From the IMG/VR virus record IMGVR_UViG_3300007276_000284, positions 1 through 24,847 of that record: a stretch of 24,847 bases of DNA. The stretch is one strand, 5' to 3'. Within the stretch, counting starts at the first letter, position 1, and each line of letters starts with the position of its first letter. The notes beneath the pieces are model-generated. The model made no database searches, was not told the origin of the DNA, and worked only from the letters and a program-made list of their open reading frames with translations. Below are positions 14,676 through 21,836 of this stretch, piece after piece. The DNA is from a virus. Made by a program: the position numbers and the translations under genes.

Positions 14676-14698
14676 CTATCATTCAATCCGGTGACGAA

Positions 14699-15886
14699 TT
14701 AGCCAGCGGTGTTCAGCAGCGTCCGGGTGTCACCGAAGGAGAGCTTGTAGCCCGTGACCTCGGAGCGGACATACGTCAGCGCTTGGTTGGTAACCGAACG
14801 CTCGTTCTCAGCGATGCTCGAACCCGCCTCGACCAGCTCTTCCAAGGTTTCACCCTTTGAGAAAGCCATCAGTCGATCGGCCGGCATGGCAGAGCTGAAG
14901 CCGAACTTCACGGTGCCGCCCATGATTGGCAGCTGCAGCTGGGGACCACCGATGGCCGACATAGCAGCGGCGTCAGCACCATCTTTGTTGTTCAGCGTCG
15001 GCATGAACATGAACATCAACTCGACAAAGGTGTCGAAGTTGCCGATCAGGGTGTCCACCGGATTGCCCGCTTTTGCGCGTGTCATCAGGAACTTCGCAAG
15101 GGCGCGATAGTTGTCCTTCAGAGACAGGGTGCCAGTGAAGTCCGCGCCGTACGTGGTCATCGCCACGAGTGGGGCCGCAGCGTTCACACCATCGCCGTTG
15201 ATCAGAACCGAAGTGGCCGCAGCGACTTTGGAGATCTCCAGTTGACGGGCAACACGTGCAGCGAACGGTGTCAGGATGTCCAGGGAAGCGCGCCGGCTGA
15301 ACTCGTAGGAAGTCCGATAGGCAGAGCCATGCTTGAACATCTTCACAGCGGTTTCGCTCGTCCGGATTGTACGAACGGGGATGTTCGCCAGTTCCGGGAC
15401 GATAAACGTGCCACGTTCGTCGGAGTCGTCGTCCACGATGGTCGACACCATTTCGGTACCCGCGATTGTGCGCGATTGGCCGACCATGGCGGCGGTGGAT
15501 TCCAGCTGTTCTTGACGATCCTGCCAGCGCAGCATGTCATCGACAACTTCAGGGAACAACGCCCGGGTACCGGGGAAGGTCTGGAAGGTCTCCGACGCAG
15601 CCTGCAGCAGGACGCCTTGTTCCAGATCGTTGTGATGCGGCAGGTTCAGAAAAGCCAGAGTTGCTTCATAGCCATTCAGCTCAGCATGGGCTTCCTTGTG
15701 ATCCCCTTGACGTGGATCGACGGCGAGGGTCAGATAGTCGCGCAGGTTCAGGCCGACGTCGCGGGCTTGACGAATGAGTGTCGCGGCGGCTTCAGTCGAA
15801 TCGTGCCGGCTGGTGGCTTTCAGATTGCCAACCACCGTCTCGACAGGTTGCCGAGGGACACGCGTGAGATCGAAATGTGCAGTCAT
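14699..15886 (-). CDS. Major capsid protein
   Basis: Gene order (protease/scaffold, decoration, then this gene) and size (395 residues) indicate the major head protein. An N-terminal helical region (about 1-110) precedes a beta-rich segment, IVPELANIPVRTIRTSE then YRTSYEFSRRASLDILTPFA (about residues 160-205), typical of an HK97-fold E-loop and spine. Later come TSVLINGDGVNAAAP and a strand-rich P-domain-like region, GGPQLQLPIMGGTVKFGF. The ending is RSEVTGYKLSFGDTRTLLNT. The ATG at 15886 has GGAGGA eight bases upstream, one of the best ribosome sites in the window. The subfamily is not assigned; a match to known capsids would need a profile search. Confidence 0.8.
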   Translation of the reverse strand: MTAHFDLTRVPRQPVETVVGNLKATSRHDSTEAAATLIRQARDVGLNLRDYLTLAVDPRQGDHKEAHAELNGYEATLAFLNLPHHNDLEQGVLLQAASETFQTFPGTRALFPEVVDDMLRWQDRQEQLESTAAMVGQSRTIAGTEMVSTIVDDDSDERGTFIVPELANIPVRTIRTSETAVKMFKHGSAYRTSYEFSRRASLDILTPFAARVARQLEISKVAAATSVLINGDGVNAAAPLVAMTTYGADFTGTLSLKDNYRALAKFLMTRAKAGNPVDTLIGNFDTFVELMFMFMPTLNNKDGADAAAMSAIGGPQLQLPIMGGTVKFGFSSAMPADRLMAFSKGETLEELVEAGSSIAENERSVTNQALTYVRSEVTGYKLSFGDTRTLLNTAG

Positions 15887-15901
15887 TGCTATGGTCCTCC
15901 C

Positions 15902-16294
15902 TTAGCGTACGATGGTGATGTTTGTGCCGTCGATTTCGACGACCATATTGTCGGAATGATCGACTGCCGCAGCAACCTTGACCGTTCCAGCTGTGGCTGA
16001 TCCCACGACGGTATCACCAACGGCGATGACGCCTTCACCGGTGAATTTGAAACCACCTCGGAGAGAAACGGTGCCCACCAGGACGCCCTCAACTCCGCGA
16101 TCTTCAAACGAGACGAGTTGGCCAATGACCTGTTCGTCGGCGCCAGTCAGTTTCACAGTGTTCGCTGCCGAGCTGTCGAGTGCAACAGCTTTACCGACAT
16201 CGGCGATCGTGATCCCGCTGGCGAGGTAAAAGGGATAGTGAAATTTTTCGTGGGTCATGCCCCGAAGGGAAATGCCCTGACCGATGATCGCCAT
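15902..16294 (-). CDS. Head decoration protein
   Basis: The 130-residue protein sits between the protease/scaffold and capsid genes, where lambda D lies. It has the all-beta, Gly/Val-rich pattern of phage decoration proteins of the DUF2190 or gpD kind: LASGITIADVGKAVALDSSA, then VKLTGADEQVIGQLVSFEDR, GVLVGTVSLRGGFKFTGEGV and VGDTVVGSATAGTVKV. Such proteins trimerise on the expanded capsid and stabilise it. The ATG at 16294 has GAGGAG nine bases upstream. The spacing to the capsid gene is 15 bases, so the two are probably co-transcribed and made in similar amounts. Confidence 0.75.
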   Translation of the reverse strand: MAIIGQGISLRGMTHEKFHYPFYLASGITIADVGKAVALDSSAANTVKLTGADEQVIGQLVSFEDRGVEGVLVGTVSLRGGFKFTGEGVIAVGDTVVGSATAGTVKVAAAVDHSDNMVVEIDGTNITIVR

Positions 16295-16311
16295 GTGTGT
16301 CTACTCCTCGT

Positions 16312-17436
16312 TCAGCGATTGCGTTTGGTCTTAAACGCCGAGGCTTGGAGGATTGGTTGGTCCCCCTTCGACGCATCTTCGACAGCCGAGGCGGCAACTC
16401 CACCGACGGGAATAACCACGGCAGCAGGAGCAACAGGTTCGACTGGATCTTCCTCAGCAGCTTTCTCCAGTTTGAGCTCCGCGAGCTCTGCCTGGGTAGC
16501 TTCGAGTTCGGTGGTCAACGACTCGACCGTCGGCTCAGCCGAGGGTTCAGATTCGTTGTCAGCAGTAAATTTCGCGATCATAGGGGCCAGCTGGGTTTGC
16601 AGGGCTTCGATCGCGGTTTGTGCATCGAATGCCGGTGCTTCAGCAGCGGCGGCTTCAAGGGTGGCAGCTTCAGCTTCAGCAGTGGCAGCTTCAGCCGCCA
16701 GCTCTTCAGGGGTTTTTGACACAGGGCTCTCCATCATAGTTGCGGTGAACAGGACGAGAGCCTCAAGGGGCGTACCGTCAGCAGCCATTCGGTCGTACTC
16801 GTCTTTGGTGATGAGCTGCTTCGTGCGGCTCAGAATTTTGGGTTGGGAGGAGGCGCCTCGGGACACGAGCGAAAGCTCCATCCACTTGTCCAGCCCCTCA
16901 AGCTTCAGGTGCGTGTCGTCCTCACCCAAAGTGTGGCCATTCGCGCAGGTCTTTTCCCAGAGGTTGGTAAAGTCCGCGTCCGCGCCGAAGTAATCAAAGC
17001 CACACTTCGAACACAGGGCTTGCTTCGCCTTCACGCCGACAGAGACTTCGTCCAAGATCGCGAGATTGATCTTCTGGATCAGATCTTTTTCCGCCAGCGG
17101 CAGATAAAACATTGCCTTTAGCGTGACCGTCCCGTCGATCTCGTCGTGTAATCCCGCTCGAAAGACGCGACCCTTCGGAATCTCCCCCCCCTGTAGGTGC
17201 AGAGTGTGTAGGGGAACGCTCTCTTCGCCGCTGTTCAGCGCCTCGGCCATTGCCTGAAGCATGCCTCGTGTCGGGCGAGCGTCATGATAAATCGAGCCAG
17301 GTTTGTGCAACGGCTTGGTGGACAGCGCGGCTGCTTCGAATACGACGATATTGTCCCGATCGATCGTGGTTTTAGTCACGTGTTCGATTTGGGCGACAAT
17401 CTCGTCAGTGATCTCTACTTGTTTTTGGCGTGTCAT
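16312..17436 (-). CDS. Prohead protease fused to scaffold-like acidic tail, with CxxC/CxxxH insertion
   Basis: Residues 1-230 look like a prohead serine protease. VPLHTLHLQGGEIPKGRVF (74-92) matches the histidine region, LDEVSVGVKAK (128-138) the region of the nucleophile (candidate Ser132), and MELSLVSRGASSQPKIL the closing strand. Between the last two lies CSKCGFDYF...TCANGHTLG with C142, C145, C164 and H168, a likely zinc knuckle. From about residue 235 the protein is Ala/Glu-rich and coiled-coil-like, as in a capsid scaffold (AAEAATAEAEAATLEAAAAE). Lambda C/Nu3 uses an internal start for the scaffold; the ATGs here at 16737 and 16734 lack a ribosome site. The start codon at 17436 has only a weak ribosome site. 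Confidence 0.75.
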   Translation of the reverse strand: MTRQKQVEITDEIVAQIEHVTKTTIDRDNIVVFEAAALSTKPLHKPGSIYHDARPTRGMLQAMAEALNSGEESVPLHTLHLQGGEIPKGRVFRAGLHDEIDGTVTLKAMFYLPLAEKDLIQKINLAILDEVSVGVKAKQALCSKCGFDYFGADADFTNLWEKTCANGHTLGEDDTHLKLEGLDKWMELSLVSRGASSQPKILSRTKQLITKDEYDRMAADGTPLEALVLFTATMMESPVSKTPEELAAEAATAEAEAATLEAAAAEAPAFDAQTAIEALQTQLAPMIAKFTADNESEPSAEPTVESLTTELEATQAELAELKLEKAAEEDPVEPVAPAAVVIPVGGVAASAVEDASKGDQPILQASAFKTKRNR

Positions 17437-17446
17437 CCGATTGGTT

Positions 17447-17500
17447 CACAAAGTTGACTTGGTGCGTTGATCCGAAAGATACAGGAGAACGCGAAGTCAA
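17447..17500. promoter_or_regulatory. Gap element with near-palindrome and two inverted TTGACTT motifs
   Basis: CACAAAGTTGACTTGGTG (17447-17464) is an 18-base near-palindrome with one mismatched pair outside the centre. A second TTGACTT lies on the other strand at 17500-17494, 33 bases away. The pair sits just upstream of the protease/scaffold gene on the minus strand. It may be an operator or promoter element; no convincing -10 box is seen at standard spacing. Confidence 0.35.
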
Positions 17501-17515
17501 AGCAATGGGTCCATT

Positions 17516-17890
17516 TCAGAATTTACGATATTCCTTCCGGGCCCGCAGTAAACTACCGATGGCCACTAGAAGAACCAGTCCGGTTAAAACTACGGGATTC
17601 CAAAAGAGACTGACGGGTAGGATCATCTGAGAGAGAGCCCCGCATCCAAAAAACACTGAATCAACCAGTCCGTCCTTCAGACTGCCACCCCGCAAAAAGT
17701 AATCTCCCCCCTCTTTCACAACGAGGTAGAAGAGCGCGACAAGGATTGGGGCGTAGGGAGCAGTCCAGAGAAAAAGTGAGGCTCCCCACATCCCAAGTAA
17801 GATGTGGGTGCCCTGATTAGCCCCCCAACCGTACCAGGAGGACTGCTCCCCCGGGGTACTTAGGGTTCTGAGCATTTTCCAGAGAACCAT
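17516..17890 (-). CDS. Small multi-pass membrane protein of unknown function
   Basis: The 124-residue protein has three or four hydrophobic segments (about 28-43, 45-58, 77-94 and 98-115). Polar loops contain GWGANQGTHILLG, VVKEGGDYFLRGGS and LKDGLVDSVFFGCGALSQ, and the end is basic (RARKEYRKF). It is translationally coupled to the portal gene (TAATG overlap) and followed by a gap with candidate regulatory motifs. Lambda has no membrane protein at this place. A holin or a superinfection-related membrane protein are possibilities, but the charged residues next to the membrane segments are unusual for a simple holin. I assign no function. Confidence 0.75.
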   Translation of the reverse strand: MVLWKMLRTLSTPGEQSSWYGWGANQGTHILLGMWGASLFLWTAPYAPILVALFYLVVKEGGDYFLRGGSLKDGLVDSVFFGCGALSQMILPVSLFWNPVVLTGLVLLVAIGSLLRARKEYRKF

Positions 17891-19365
17891 TAGGCCGGCT
17901 CATTTTTGACATTGTCACCTTTGGCTGCGTCACTGCCCGAAGGGGTCAGACCCTTTCCGAGGGGATCCGCGTTGGGACTGACTTTCTCTTCTTCCACCAC
18001 CACAGACTTCTGTTCCATGAAGCCCGTGCCTGAAAGCTCCGGGGCATCATTAGGTCGCATCCGGCCATACATCTCGAGATGATATTCATCGTCGCTGATA
18101 AGACCCAGCGAGAGATCGGCTTTCAGTCTGGCGGCGCGCATGGTCAGCTGTGGTTCGAGTTCTGTCTGTGGTCGCAACTCCACCGAGCGGAACCGGCAGT
18201 GAACCTGGCTCTCCGATTTCAGAACCACACGCAGGGCCATGGTGAGCATCTGCGCCCACATCTCAGCCACCGGCTCATTCAACGCTTCGGCATGCATCGA
18301 GAAGATTCGCGCCTCGACGGAGGCGGTGTTGACCCCGCTCTCGCCCCGACCCAGGATGGTGGCCATAGAGCGTAGGCCCGCTTGGTTCATCGCATTCAGG
18401 GCATTGATGATGCTGTCGATGTCCATCCCGTTGGAGGGGTTCTTGTCATTGAAGACATTCATGTCAACGGAGTTGGTGTGAACCACGGCTTGATCAGCCT
18501 GCAGACTTCCAAGAGCCGCTTGAACCCGGCTGATCTCCTGCTCGATGAATGTCCGCTGCTTTTGACCATCGGACTGGATATCCGCTGGAGCGTTTTTCAA
18601 CAGCACTTCTTCCAATACCGTGGCTTCGATCCGAGGGAAGCCAGTTGTCTTCATGATCCGGTAGAGGTCGTTGATCACCTGTTGTCGGGCAGCGACGGTG
18701 TTGATCGCGCTGACAAACGGGGAATAGGTGTGGATCGAGGTGGGATCCCGCCGGAAGAAGCTGACAAAGAACGTCGGGATGTCCAGACTGATCTCTTCGT
18801 TTGAGGTTGGCGCGCGTTGCTGAGGCACAAAGTGATTGGGCTCAGTTTCGAACCACTCCAGTGTAGCCGTATCCACATGCCGTACTTCCACTGGAGCCTG
18901 CGTCTTGTCAAACACCAGTTCGGCGCCGATGCCACCTCGCAGCAGGAGCATGTACCGAAGGTTTTCAGAGAGCGCCCGGATCGAGGGCTTCATCATAAAC
19001 CCCTTCGAGTAATCGAAGCGGGTGGTCAGGGATGCGAGGATCTCATTCAGGGCGATTTGCCCTTTACGGTCCAGTTTCCCATCTCGGTCCTTGACGATAA
19101 AGAGCGGCTCCGTATCAGCGACGGTCAAAAAGGCGTTCACCGCAGCTGAGACATCCGGATCGTGAACGAACAGTGTCTTCAGAAGGGTACGGCTGTCGTC
19201 CGATACCCGAGACGTGAAAAGATCCGCCAGGTGGTCCCGATAGGTGGGGGCTGAAAGAACCTGATCCGTCCGATCAGCTGCATAAGTGTTCGTCTGCGCC
19301 TGCCCCTTTGGATTGACGCGTTTCGGAAACACCACTTTCATGAGTTTGCTTAGAGGGCCAGCCAT
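17890..19365 (-). CDS. Portal protein
   Basis: The 491-residue protein between the terminase and the protease is the dodecameric vertex ring through which DNA enters. Features of portals seen: YRDHLADLFTSRVSDDSRTL near the N-terminus; PVEVRHVDTATLEWFETEP (about 158-176); a long helical region with NDLYRIMKTTGFPRIEATVL (about 232-251) and AALGSLQADQAVVHTNSVDM (about 285-304); GMDIDSIINALNAMNQAGLR then ATILGRGESGVNTASVEAR; and LISDDEYHLEMYGRMRPNDA near the end. The last 50 residues are acidic and flexible. The ATG at 19365 has AGGA seven bases upstream. No separate lambda W-like joining gene is seen next to it. Confidence 0.85.
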   Translation of the reverse strand: MAGPLSKLMKVVFPKRVNPKGQAQTNTYAADRTDQVLSAPTYRDHLADLFTSRVSDDSRTLLKTLFVHDPDVSAAVNAFLTVADTEPLFIVKDRDGKLDRKGQIALNEILASLTTRFDYSKGFMMKPSIRALSENLRYMLLLRGGIGAELVFDKTQAPVEVRHVDTATLEWFETEPNHFVPQQRAPTSNEEISLDIPTFFVSFFRRDPTSIHTYSPFVSAINTVAARQQVINDLYRIMKTTGFPRIEATVLEEVLLKNAPADIQSDGQKQRTFIEQEISRVQAALGSLQADQAVVHTNSVDMNVFNDKNPSNGMDIDSIINALNAMNQAGLRSMATILGRGESGVNTASVEARIFSMHAEALNEPVAEMWAQMLTMALRVVLKSESQVHCRFRSVELRPQTELEPQLTMRAARLKADLSLGLISDDEYHLEMYGRMRPNDAPELSGTGFMEQKSVVVEEEKVSPNADPLGKGLTPSGSDAAKGDNVKNEPA

Positions 19366-19382
19366 TCAAACATCCTATAGGT

Positions 19383-19389
19383 TTGACTT
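19383..19389 (+). promoter_or_regulatory. TTGACTT motif in the terminase-portal gap
   Basis: The 85-base gap between the terminase stop (19451) and portal start (19365) contains CCTATAGG followed at once by TTTGACTTGACATATACC on the plus strand. The heptamer is shared with the gaps at 10832, 11706, 17454, 17494 and 21257. Its function is unknown. Confidence 0.3.
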
Positions 19390-19450
19390 GACATATACCA
19401 GAGGGGACTACCCAACGACTAGGGGGCTTCTAGTAAAACTGCATTCGAGA

Positions 19451-21196
19451 CTATACAAGCCCCCCGGGGGTGATCTTTTGTTTGCCAAAAAGGTTAGACG
19501 ACTGTCCCCCTACAGACGCTCCTGCGATCGCAACCACGGAGCGGGGGTCATCGAAGAGCCCCCGTTGATTTTCTTTCAACTTGATTCCGAGAGCTAGGAA
19601 AACTCCCGCGTGAAAGTAGTGGTCGTTGCCCGTCAGCTTGACCCACTTAGCTTCGGTCTCCGGATTTTCGTCCCTGACCATATCCTTCAGGTGGTCGCTA
19701 ATCATAGTTTTCTGGTTTCCATAGCCAGAGAACCGCCACCACTTCCGTCTTATCGCCGCTGCTACAATGTCGATAGCCTGTGTTCGGTTGGCTTGGGCGT
19801 GAGTGACCTCCTCACTGAGTTGGTCCTTCACCAGATTGACAGTTTTCTGTCCTCGGTATTCCACAGGAAGGATCTTTCCCTTTGAAAGCTCCCAGATGTC
19901 GTCAGCATTTGGAGTGTAGGGAAATCGGTCGCAAGCTCCCCCGATCACGTTGTAGGACGCAAGGATCTCTTCGACGTGATTGTTCAGCTCCTTGATTGGT
20001 ACCACCGCGAAGCGAACGATCTCAAGGTTCTCGACCCCGTTCCCTTGTCCTACAACAACATGACAGACTTGTCCGACGTCAATTCCCACCCAGGTGGGTT
20101 TCGTCTTGTCGATCTTGGGGATCTCCATCTGCGGAGTGAAACAGGCTTCAATGTCCGCGTCAGAGAGCCGGCCATTGCCCGCGGCATCTGCTTCCCCCAG
20201 CACAGTATTCCGCCAGCCCCTGAGAAAGTCCCGGGCTCTGTATTTGAGCAGCTGGGTGACGATGTACTCCACCGACAACCGGTCAGTCGAGAAAGGGGAA
20301 ACGCGGTACCCTCGGTGGTGGCTCCTCGAGGGATACTTCGGGATCCATTCCCGCATCGCAGTGTCCCCAAGAGGGAGAGGTGCGTGGCATTTCTCGCATT
20401 TCGCATACGAGTTCATCAAGTCGATCTTACCTTTGTCGATCTGATCGGTGTCGATCTCGGTCAGATCGTTGATGTCATCTGAGAGGCCCGGGATGCAAAC
20501 AAACTGTGGCCGGAAGATCGGGTCATTCCAGTGGTTGCAGGCGACACATTTGCAGAGATAGACGTGCTGATCAGAGGCGAGATACCCTTTGTCGACACCA
20601 AAGTTGGAGAACGTCGGGGTCGAAAATCGTTGGTTCATCTTCCAGTCAGAGTTCTGCAGACGAGAGTTGAAGAGGGCCAGCATCTGTTGATCGGTCAGAT
20701 CGATCTCGTCATTCATCACCACATCGGCCGAGATTGAGGTGGCATCCCCCTCCGTTGCACCGGTCACAAACATGAAACTCGTGCCTACCTGGTAGAGACC
20801 CATTGAGCGCGTTGGCTTCTCACCTGTGCGGGTTTCAAGATTAAATGCCTTCTCCTCCTCGACCAATGGCCGGATCCGGGTGGTCGACATCCGCTTGAAC
20901 ATCTTCTCATTGGGCATCGTGAAGATCAGCGTCGTGCCTCGGTTTCGGGCGATGAACCCCAACGACTTTCGGATCTGAATTTCGGACAGTCCCACCTGTG
21001 AAGGCTTGATGCAGTCGAGGTTGGGATGCAGGTCATCCGCAATCTTTTGCTGGAAGGGATACCGGTCAAACGAGAAAGGTCTCCCCCGCAATGTCGTGTT
21101 TTGGCAGATCCAGTCTCCGAGGGCCATGTCCTCGCTGTCGATATTATAGCGGGCTTCGATCCGTCGAACGAGTTCCGCGAGGTAGGGGTTGGACAC
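19451..21196 (-). CDS. A: Terminase large subunit, lambda gpA family
   Basis: The 581-residue protein has the layout of gpA-type terminases, which cut and translocate DNA into the prohead. The ATPase has a Walker A-like loop KPSQVGLSEIQIRKS (64-78, K-x4-G-x-S as in gpA), the segment GTTLIFTMPNEKMFKRMSTT and a Walker B strand ADVVMNDEID (157-166; D163, E164). A zinc-finger-like insert has C215, C217, C220, C267 and C270. The nuclease part shows acidic residues D374 (WVGIDVGQ), D424 (GACDRFPYT) and D526 (TGNDHYFHAG). The start is GTG at 21196 with GGAG seven bases before it, and the stop is TAG. No Nu1-like small subunit precedes it on this strand. Confidence 0.93.
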   Translation of the reverse strand: MSNPYLAELVRRIEARYNIDSEDMALGDWICQNTTLRGRPFSFDRYPFQQKIADDLHPNLDCIKPSQVGLSEIQIRKSLGFIARNRGTTLIFTMPNEKMFKRMSTTRIRPLVEEEKAFNLETRTGEKPTRSMGLYQVGTSFMFVTGATEGDATSISADVVMNDEIDLTDQQMLALFNSRLQNSDWKMNQRFSTPTFSNFGVDKGYLASDQHVYLCKCVACNHWNDPIFRPQFVCIPGLSDDINDLTEIDTDQIDKGKIDLMNSYAKCEKCHAPLPLGDTAMREWIPKYPSRSHHRGYRVSPFSTDRLSVEYIVTQLLKYRARDFLRGWRNTVLGEADAAGNGRLSDADIEACFTPQMEIPKIDKTKPTWVGIDVGQVCHVVVGQGNGVENLEIVRFAVVPIKELNNHVEEILASYNVIGGACDRFPYTPNADDIWELSKGKILPVEYRGQKTVNLVKDQLSEEVTHAQANRTQAIDIVAAAIRRKWWRFSGYGNQKTMISDHLKDMVRDENPETEAKWVKLTGNDHYFHAGVFLALGIKLKENQRGLFDDPRSVVAIAGASVGGQSSNLFGKQKITPGGLV

Positions 21197-21256
21197 CTGA
21201 ATTCTCCAAAAGTGGTCTGCCCTGAACCATTACCCCGTCTACAGTCACCAATCAAG

Positions 21257-21263
21257 TTGACTT
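21257..21263 (+). promoter_or_regulatory. TTGACTT element in the divergent terminase/replication gap
   Basis: The 154-base gap (21197-21350) separates the divergent terminase and replication operons. ATCAAGTTGACTTTGAT (21251-21267) has inverted ends (ATCAA/TTGAT) around the shared TTGACTT core. TTGACT could be a -35 box for the plus-strand genes, but the bases 16-18 positions further on (around ACGAAA) are a poor -10 box. Confidence 0.35.
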
Positions 21264-21350
21264 TGATTTCCCGAAATAGACGAAAAGGATTACTTCCCCT
21301 CTCAGGTAAAACCCTCTATGTCACTTTTACCCTAACCCGGAGCATCCCAC

Positions 21351-21836
21351 ATGAGCGTCTTCTACCCCTCTCTTCCTGAGGGCACCACATTTGCCCTCGA
21401 CGTCATCCTGCAGCGCTTGGCTGAGGATCCAGAGTTCCTCCAGCAAAGCCCATATAGTCCTGACGAGATCGCGGTCCTTGAGAAGTTCACCGGGATTGGT
21501 TCCACGATGGAAGACGAAGCGGAGGAAATTGACTTCGAAGGGTTGGACAAATGGGATCTCCTCGAGAAGGAAAGCCGGTCCCTGTTCAAGGCTCTTACCG
21601 ACGCGGGCAAGATTCTCGATCACAAAGATAACTCGGAGAAGATGGCCTATTTTCGTACCGCTACCTCCCTGCTGGAAAAGATCGTCGCCATTCAGGAACG
21701 TACCGCCAACCTGAAAGCCATCCACCATTTTCACACCACCGTTTTGACGATCATGGAGGACGAATTGAGCGCTGCTCAACGCACTAACATCATTGACCGT
21801 CTCAAAGAGGCCATCACCCCGGAGACTCCACTTTGA
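21351..21836 (+). CDS. Unknown acidic helical protein, possible terminase small subunit
   Basis: The 161-residue protein is acidic and helical, with EEIDFEGLDKWDLLEKESRS (about 58-77) and a C-terminal set of helices, KMAYFRTATSLLEKIVAIQE then LKAIHHFHTTVLTIMEDELS. I cannot place it in a family with certainty. The gene is divergent from the large terminase and no other small subunit is present, so a DNA-packaging or DNA-binding role is possible; a replication accessory role is equally open. The ATG at 21351 has GGAG about 9 bases upstream. The stop TGA overlaps the TTG start of the primase-helicase, so the two are co-translated. Confidence 0.7.
   Translation: MSVFYPSLPEGTTFALDVILQRLAEDPEFLQQSPYSPDEIAVLEKFTGIGSTMEDEAEEIDFEGLDKWDLLEKESRSLFKALTDAGKILDHKDNSEKMAYFRTATSLLEKIVAIQERTANLKAIHHFHTTVLTIMEDELSAAQRTNIIDRLKEAITPETPL

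Noticed and set aside
14630-14686. N-terminal extension of the small Ala/Lys-rich protein (start at 14686).
   Set aside because: It would be encoded by the terminator hairpin itself; the ATG at 14629 has a proper ribosome site.
16732-16737. Internal scaffold start (lambda Nu3-like) at a double ATG inside the protease gene.
   Set aside because: The position fits the domain border, but there is no purine-rich ribosome site upstream, so I did not annotate a separate gene.
16118-16993. Plus-strand Ser/Ala-rich open frame of 291 codons.
   Set aside because: It is the antisense of the Ala/Glu-rich scaffold segment; Ala/Glu codons read backwards give Ser/Ala runs.
19459-19469. GC palindrome (CCCCCCGGGGG) near the terminase end, considered as a terminator.
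   Set aside because: It has no loop and no T tract on either strand and encodes the last residues of the terminase (TPGG).
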